From Candidatus Colicola coprequi (GTDB lineage: Bacteria > Bacteroidota > Bacteroidia > Bacteroidales > Paludibacteraceae): a stretch of DNA of 7,522 nt. The position numbers and the translations under genes were made by a program. The stretch is taken from the NCBI GenBank assembly GCA_018065765.1, contig JAGHSR010000011.1:1-7522 (forward strand), read 5' to 3'. The notes beneath the pieces are model-generated. The model searched no databases. It had not been told where the DNA came from and was given only the letters and a program-made list of their open reading frames with translations. Shown here one piece after another: positions 5,531 to 7,522 of this stretch (the first letter of the stretch is position 1; every line of letters starts with the position of its first letter).

Positions 5531-5553
5531 GCTTTGGTATGGTCTGTTTGCGA

Positions 5554-6315
5554 TTATTTCTTGATCATGTCGTCGATGTCGGAGTCAACCAAGATACGTC
5601 CGCAGAACTCGCAAACGAGGATTTTCTTGTGCAGGCGAACATCCAATTGGCGTTGTGCAGGGATTTTGCTGTGGCAGCCACCGCAACTGTCGCGTTCTAC
5701 CTTGACTACTGCCAAACCGTTGTGAGCGTTTTTGCGAATGCGCTTAAAGGCAGCCAGCAGACGGTCATCCACTTTCTTCTCGAGGTCTGTGCTGCGAATC
5801 ATCAGAGCTTCGGTCTCAGCCTTTGTTTCCATCAGGATGGTTTCCAGTTGGCTGCGTTTTTGCTCTAAGTCGATGGTTTTTTCTTCAATTTCGGTAATCG
5901 TTCTCGCTTTTTCTTCTTGGCGAGCTTCCAAGTCAGCGGTTGCGTTTTTGATTTTCTTTTGGCTTAGCTCAATGTCCAGTTGCTGATACTCAATCTCTTT
6001 GCTGATGTTGTCGTATTCACGATTGTTGCGAACGTTGTTTTGTTGCTCTTTGTAGCGGGCAATGGTAGCGTTGCAGTTTTCGATACGAATGCGATGGTCT
6101 GAGATCTGTGTTTCGCACTCTTTCATGTTTTGTTCGATGTTGCTCAGACGTGTTTTCAGTCCTTCCAACTCGTCAGATTTGTCCTTCACTTCTTGAGGCA
6201 GTTCACCTGCCAATGTGCGCAGCGCGTCGATTTTGCTGTCCACCAATTGCAGTTCGTACAATGTTTTGAGTTTTTCCTCAACGGTGAACTCTTTTTCGTC
6301 TTTTTTAGTTGCCAT
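5554..6315 (-). CDS. coiled-coil C4 zinc-ribbon protein (CT398/DUF164-like)
   Basis: A 253-residue cytoplasmic protein. Residues ~13-195 form a long, charged helical coiled coil rich in E, K, Q and L, including the conserved-looking stretch NNREYDNISKEIEY (97-110). The C-terminal zinc ribbon has C211-x2-C214 and C235-x2-C238, a complete four-cysteine site. This layout matches the family of Chlamydia CT398, where a hairpin coiled coil is joined to a zinc ribbon; CT398 has been linked to RNA polymerase sigma-54 and secretion components, but no general function is established. The gene follows nif3 by 33 nt in the same direction, and the pairing of these two families recurs in several phyla, which supports a shared, still unclear role. 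Last gene of its operon. Start ATG at 6315, no SD. Confidence 0.9.
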   Translation of the reverse strand: MATKKDEKEFTVEEKLKTLYELQLVDSKIDALRTLAGELPQEVKDKSDELEGLKTRLSNIEQNMKECETQISDHRIRIENCNATIARYKEQQNNVRNNREYDNISKEIEYQQLDIELSQKKIKNATADLEARQEEKARTITEIEEKTIDLEQKRSQLETILMETKAETEALMIRSTDLEKKVDDRLLAAFKRIRKNAHNGLAVVKVERDSCGGCHSKIPAQRQLDVRLHKKILVCEFCGRILVDSDIDDMIKK

Positions 6316-6348
6316 AATGATATTTGTTGTTTAGTTTCGTGTCTAAAG

Positions 6349-7125
6349 TCAGAGGTATCTCACGGGGGATTGGTCTGCCTGTGAGATATGTGTAGGCAGT
6401 GCATCAGCGAGGATGTGTTGCATCACGTACGGTGCAAAATGCTCGCTGGTCCAGTGATCCATGTCTATGACAGCGATACGATTTTGTGCCTGTTGTAGTT
6501 CATGATACTTAAAGTCGGCCGTAATGAATACATCCGCTTGAGCCCGGATGGCATCTTGCAGAAACTCAGCGCCGGCTCCACCGCAGTAGGCGATAGTTCT
6601 TACGGGTGCCGACAGACCATCAGCGGGTGCTACGTAGCGCAGCCCTTGAGCCTGAAAAGTAGTCTGCACCTTGGTTAGTAGTTCTGCAAACGACATAGGT
6701 TGCGTCAAATGCCCCACAACGCCTAAGCCGTGTATATTGTCTTGTGATACCAAGAAACGAATGTCGGTCATTCCCAATCGTTCGGCAGCATCAGCGCTCA
6801 CGCCGTGCAGGTATGAGTCAAGCGATGTGTGTGCACTATAAATGGCTATGCCATGCCGGATTGCTTGTACGACACAGCGTTGCTGAGGAGTCTGATCGCA
6901 AATAGTTTTCAGACCGTGAAACAACAAGGGATGATGGGAAACAATCAAATCGCAATTCAGATGTATAGCCTCATCGACAACGGCTTCAGTTACATCCGTT
7001 GTCAACAATGCGGCATGGATTTCTGCATTGCGATTACCTATCTGCAGCCCCGAATTGTCAAACCCCTCCTGCCACTCCAAGGGCACCACAGACTCTATGA
7101 TATCAACTATGTGTTTTAGTAACAC
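6349..7125 (-). CDS. Nif3/YbgI-family dinuclear metal centre protein (DUF34)
   Basis: A 258-residue protein of the widespread Nif3 family, which forms toroidal hexamers with two metal ions per subunit; the biochemical role is unsettled. Family motifs: GFDNSGLQIG (21-30), SHHPLLFHG (63-71), AHTSLD (98-103), YCGGAGAEFL (180-189), TADFKYHE (202-209), DMDHWTSE (221-228). Expected metal ligands H64, H65, D103, H224 and E228 are all present. The length is that of the short E. coli YbgI type, without the ~110-residue central insert seen in longer homologues, including some in this phylum. The start is GTG at 7125, immediately after the TAA of the DUF5606 gene; it places the N-terminus where homologues begin, and no ATG lies near it. 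A weak AAGGA precedes it. Likely translationally coupled to the upstream gene. Confidence 0.92.
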   Translation of the reverse strand: MLLKHIVDIIESVVPLEWQEGFDNSGLQIGNRNAEIHAALLTTDVTEAVVDEAIHLNCDLIVSHHPLLFHGLKTICDQTPQQRCVVQAIRHGIAIYSAHTSLDSYLHGVSADAAERLGMTDIRFLVSQDNIHGLGVVGHLTQPMSFAELLTKVQTTFQAQGLRYVAPADGLSAPVRTIAYCGGAGAEFLQDAIRAQADVFITADFKYHELQQAQNRIAVIDMDHWTSEHFAPYVMQHILADALPTHISQADQSPVRYL

Positions 7126-7522
7126 TTATCCTTTTTTCGCTCCTACACCGGTTTTGGCAGACGCTTTGGCAGCGGATTTTTGTGTCTTGACCTGAGTTTT
7201 AGGGGCGACTTTTTTCTCTTCTTTGGCTACGGGAGCATCTTGCTTAGGTGTATCCTCGCTATCCTCGTCCACGGTGAAATCGGTGATACCGGCATTGATG
7301 AGGATGTTGTACCACAGCACGAGTTTGCGGATGTCTGACGGATAAACGCGGTCTCGGTCGTAGTTGGGCAGCACGGTAGCAAAGTAGTTGCGAAGGGCAT
7401 CGTTGTCAGCCTTTTTGGCATCAATCGAAGCAACTTTCAGTCCTTCTTTCTCACCAAGTTTAATCAGTACTTCATTCAGAGCAATGTCATCCGCATCGGT
7501 GAACATGCTCACGTCAGCCAAA
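7126..7522 (-). CDS. DUF5606 family protein, 5' end outside the window
   Basis: The C-terminal 131 residues of a Bacteroidota-specific family of unknown function. The gene continues beyond the right edge: the codon at 7521-7519 is TTG within ...LADVSMFTD, which matches the interior of the family, not a start. The domain part shows SIDAKKADNDALRNYFATVL and PNYDRDRVYPSDIRKLVLWY, then ITDF. After it comes an acidic patch (DEDSED) and a lysine/alanine-rich tail with 10 lysines in the last 32 residues (...KSAAKASAKTGVGAKKG), likely disordered and able to bind nucleic acid or other acidic partners (inference). It directly abuts nif3 (TAA then GTG) and heads this operon as far as can be seen; the promoter is outside the window. 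Confidence 0.85.
   Translation of the reverse strand, partial: LADVSMFTDADDIALNEVLIKLGEKEGLKVASIDAKKADNDALRNYFATVLPNYDRDRVYPSDIRKLVLWYNILINAGITDFTVDEDSEDTPKQDAPVAKEEKKVAPKTQVKTQKSAAKASAKTGVGAKKG

Noticed and set aside
1..7522. Mobile elements, CRISPR arrays, attachment sites
   Set aside because: I saw no transposase or integrase genes, no regularly spaced repeats, and no direct repeats flanking the tRNA.

Overview
The window looks like a chromosomal housekeeping region of a member of the Bacteroidota, most likely the order Bacteroidales. The evidence is a PorX-type response regulator with a PglZ output domain, a DUF5606 protein (a family I know only from this phylum), promoters of the phylum's TTTG-N20-TAnnTTTG type, and start codons that mostly lack Shine-Dalgarno (SD) sequences. 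I see no mobile element, CRISPR array or phage gene. Genus cannot be decided from the sequence alone.

Layout, right to left along the dominant minus strand. (1) At 7522-5554 lies a tight run: the 3' part of a DUF5606 gene, a Nif3/YbgI-family metal protein starting with GTG directly after the DUF5606 stop, and a coiled-coil C4 zinc-ribbon protein. It ends at a strong bidirectional terminator (5502-5530). (2) The same terminator serves a convergent plus-strand gene (5270-5476) for a 68-residue, glutamate-rich lipoprotein. (3) This lipoprotein gene is divergent from a four-gene minus-strand operon (5139-775): a membrane-anchored three-PASTA protein, an RluD-like pseudouridine synthase, PorX, and a membrane-anchored endonuclease/exonuclease/phosphatase (EEP) protein. 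Gaps in it are 24 nt, then a 23-nt overlap, then a 4-nt ATGA overlap. The two divergent promoters are interleaved in about 50 bp. (4) Further left are a promoter (717-748), tRNA-Leu(CAA) and rpsU (ribosomal protein bS21), closed by a strong terminator. The first ~130 bases hold at most a fragment of a convergent plus-strand gene.

How the genes may work together. The PASTA-RluD-PorX-EEP operon joins a possible cell-wall-binding envelope protein, a ribosome modification enzyme, the PorX regulator (known from control of the type IX secretion system, but also present in relatives without it) and a second phosphodiesterase-fold enzyme that appears translationally coupled to PorX. The functional link is inferred from gene order only.

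The most informative regulatory feature is the rpsU start. It carries a 10-nt perfect complement to the 3' end of 16S rRNA, whereas every other start in the window has no SD or a weak one. This fits the known Bacteroidota mechanism in which bS21 helps hide the anti-SD, so rpsU can sense its own product.
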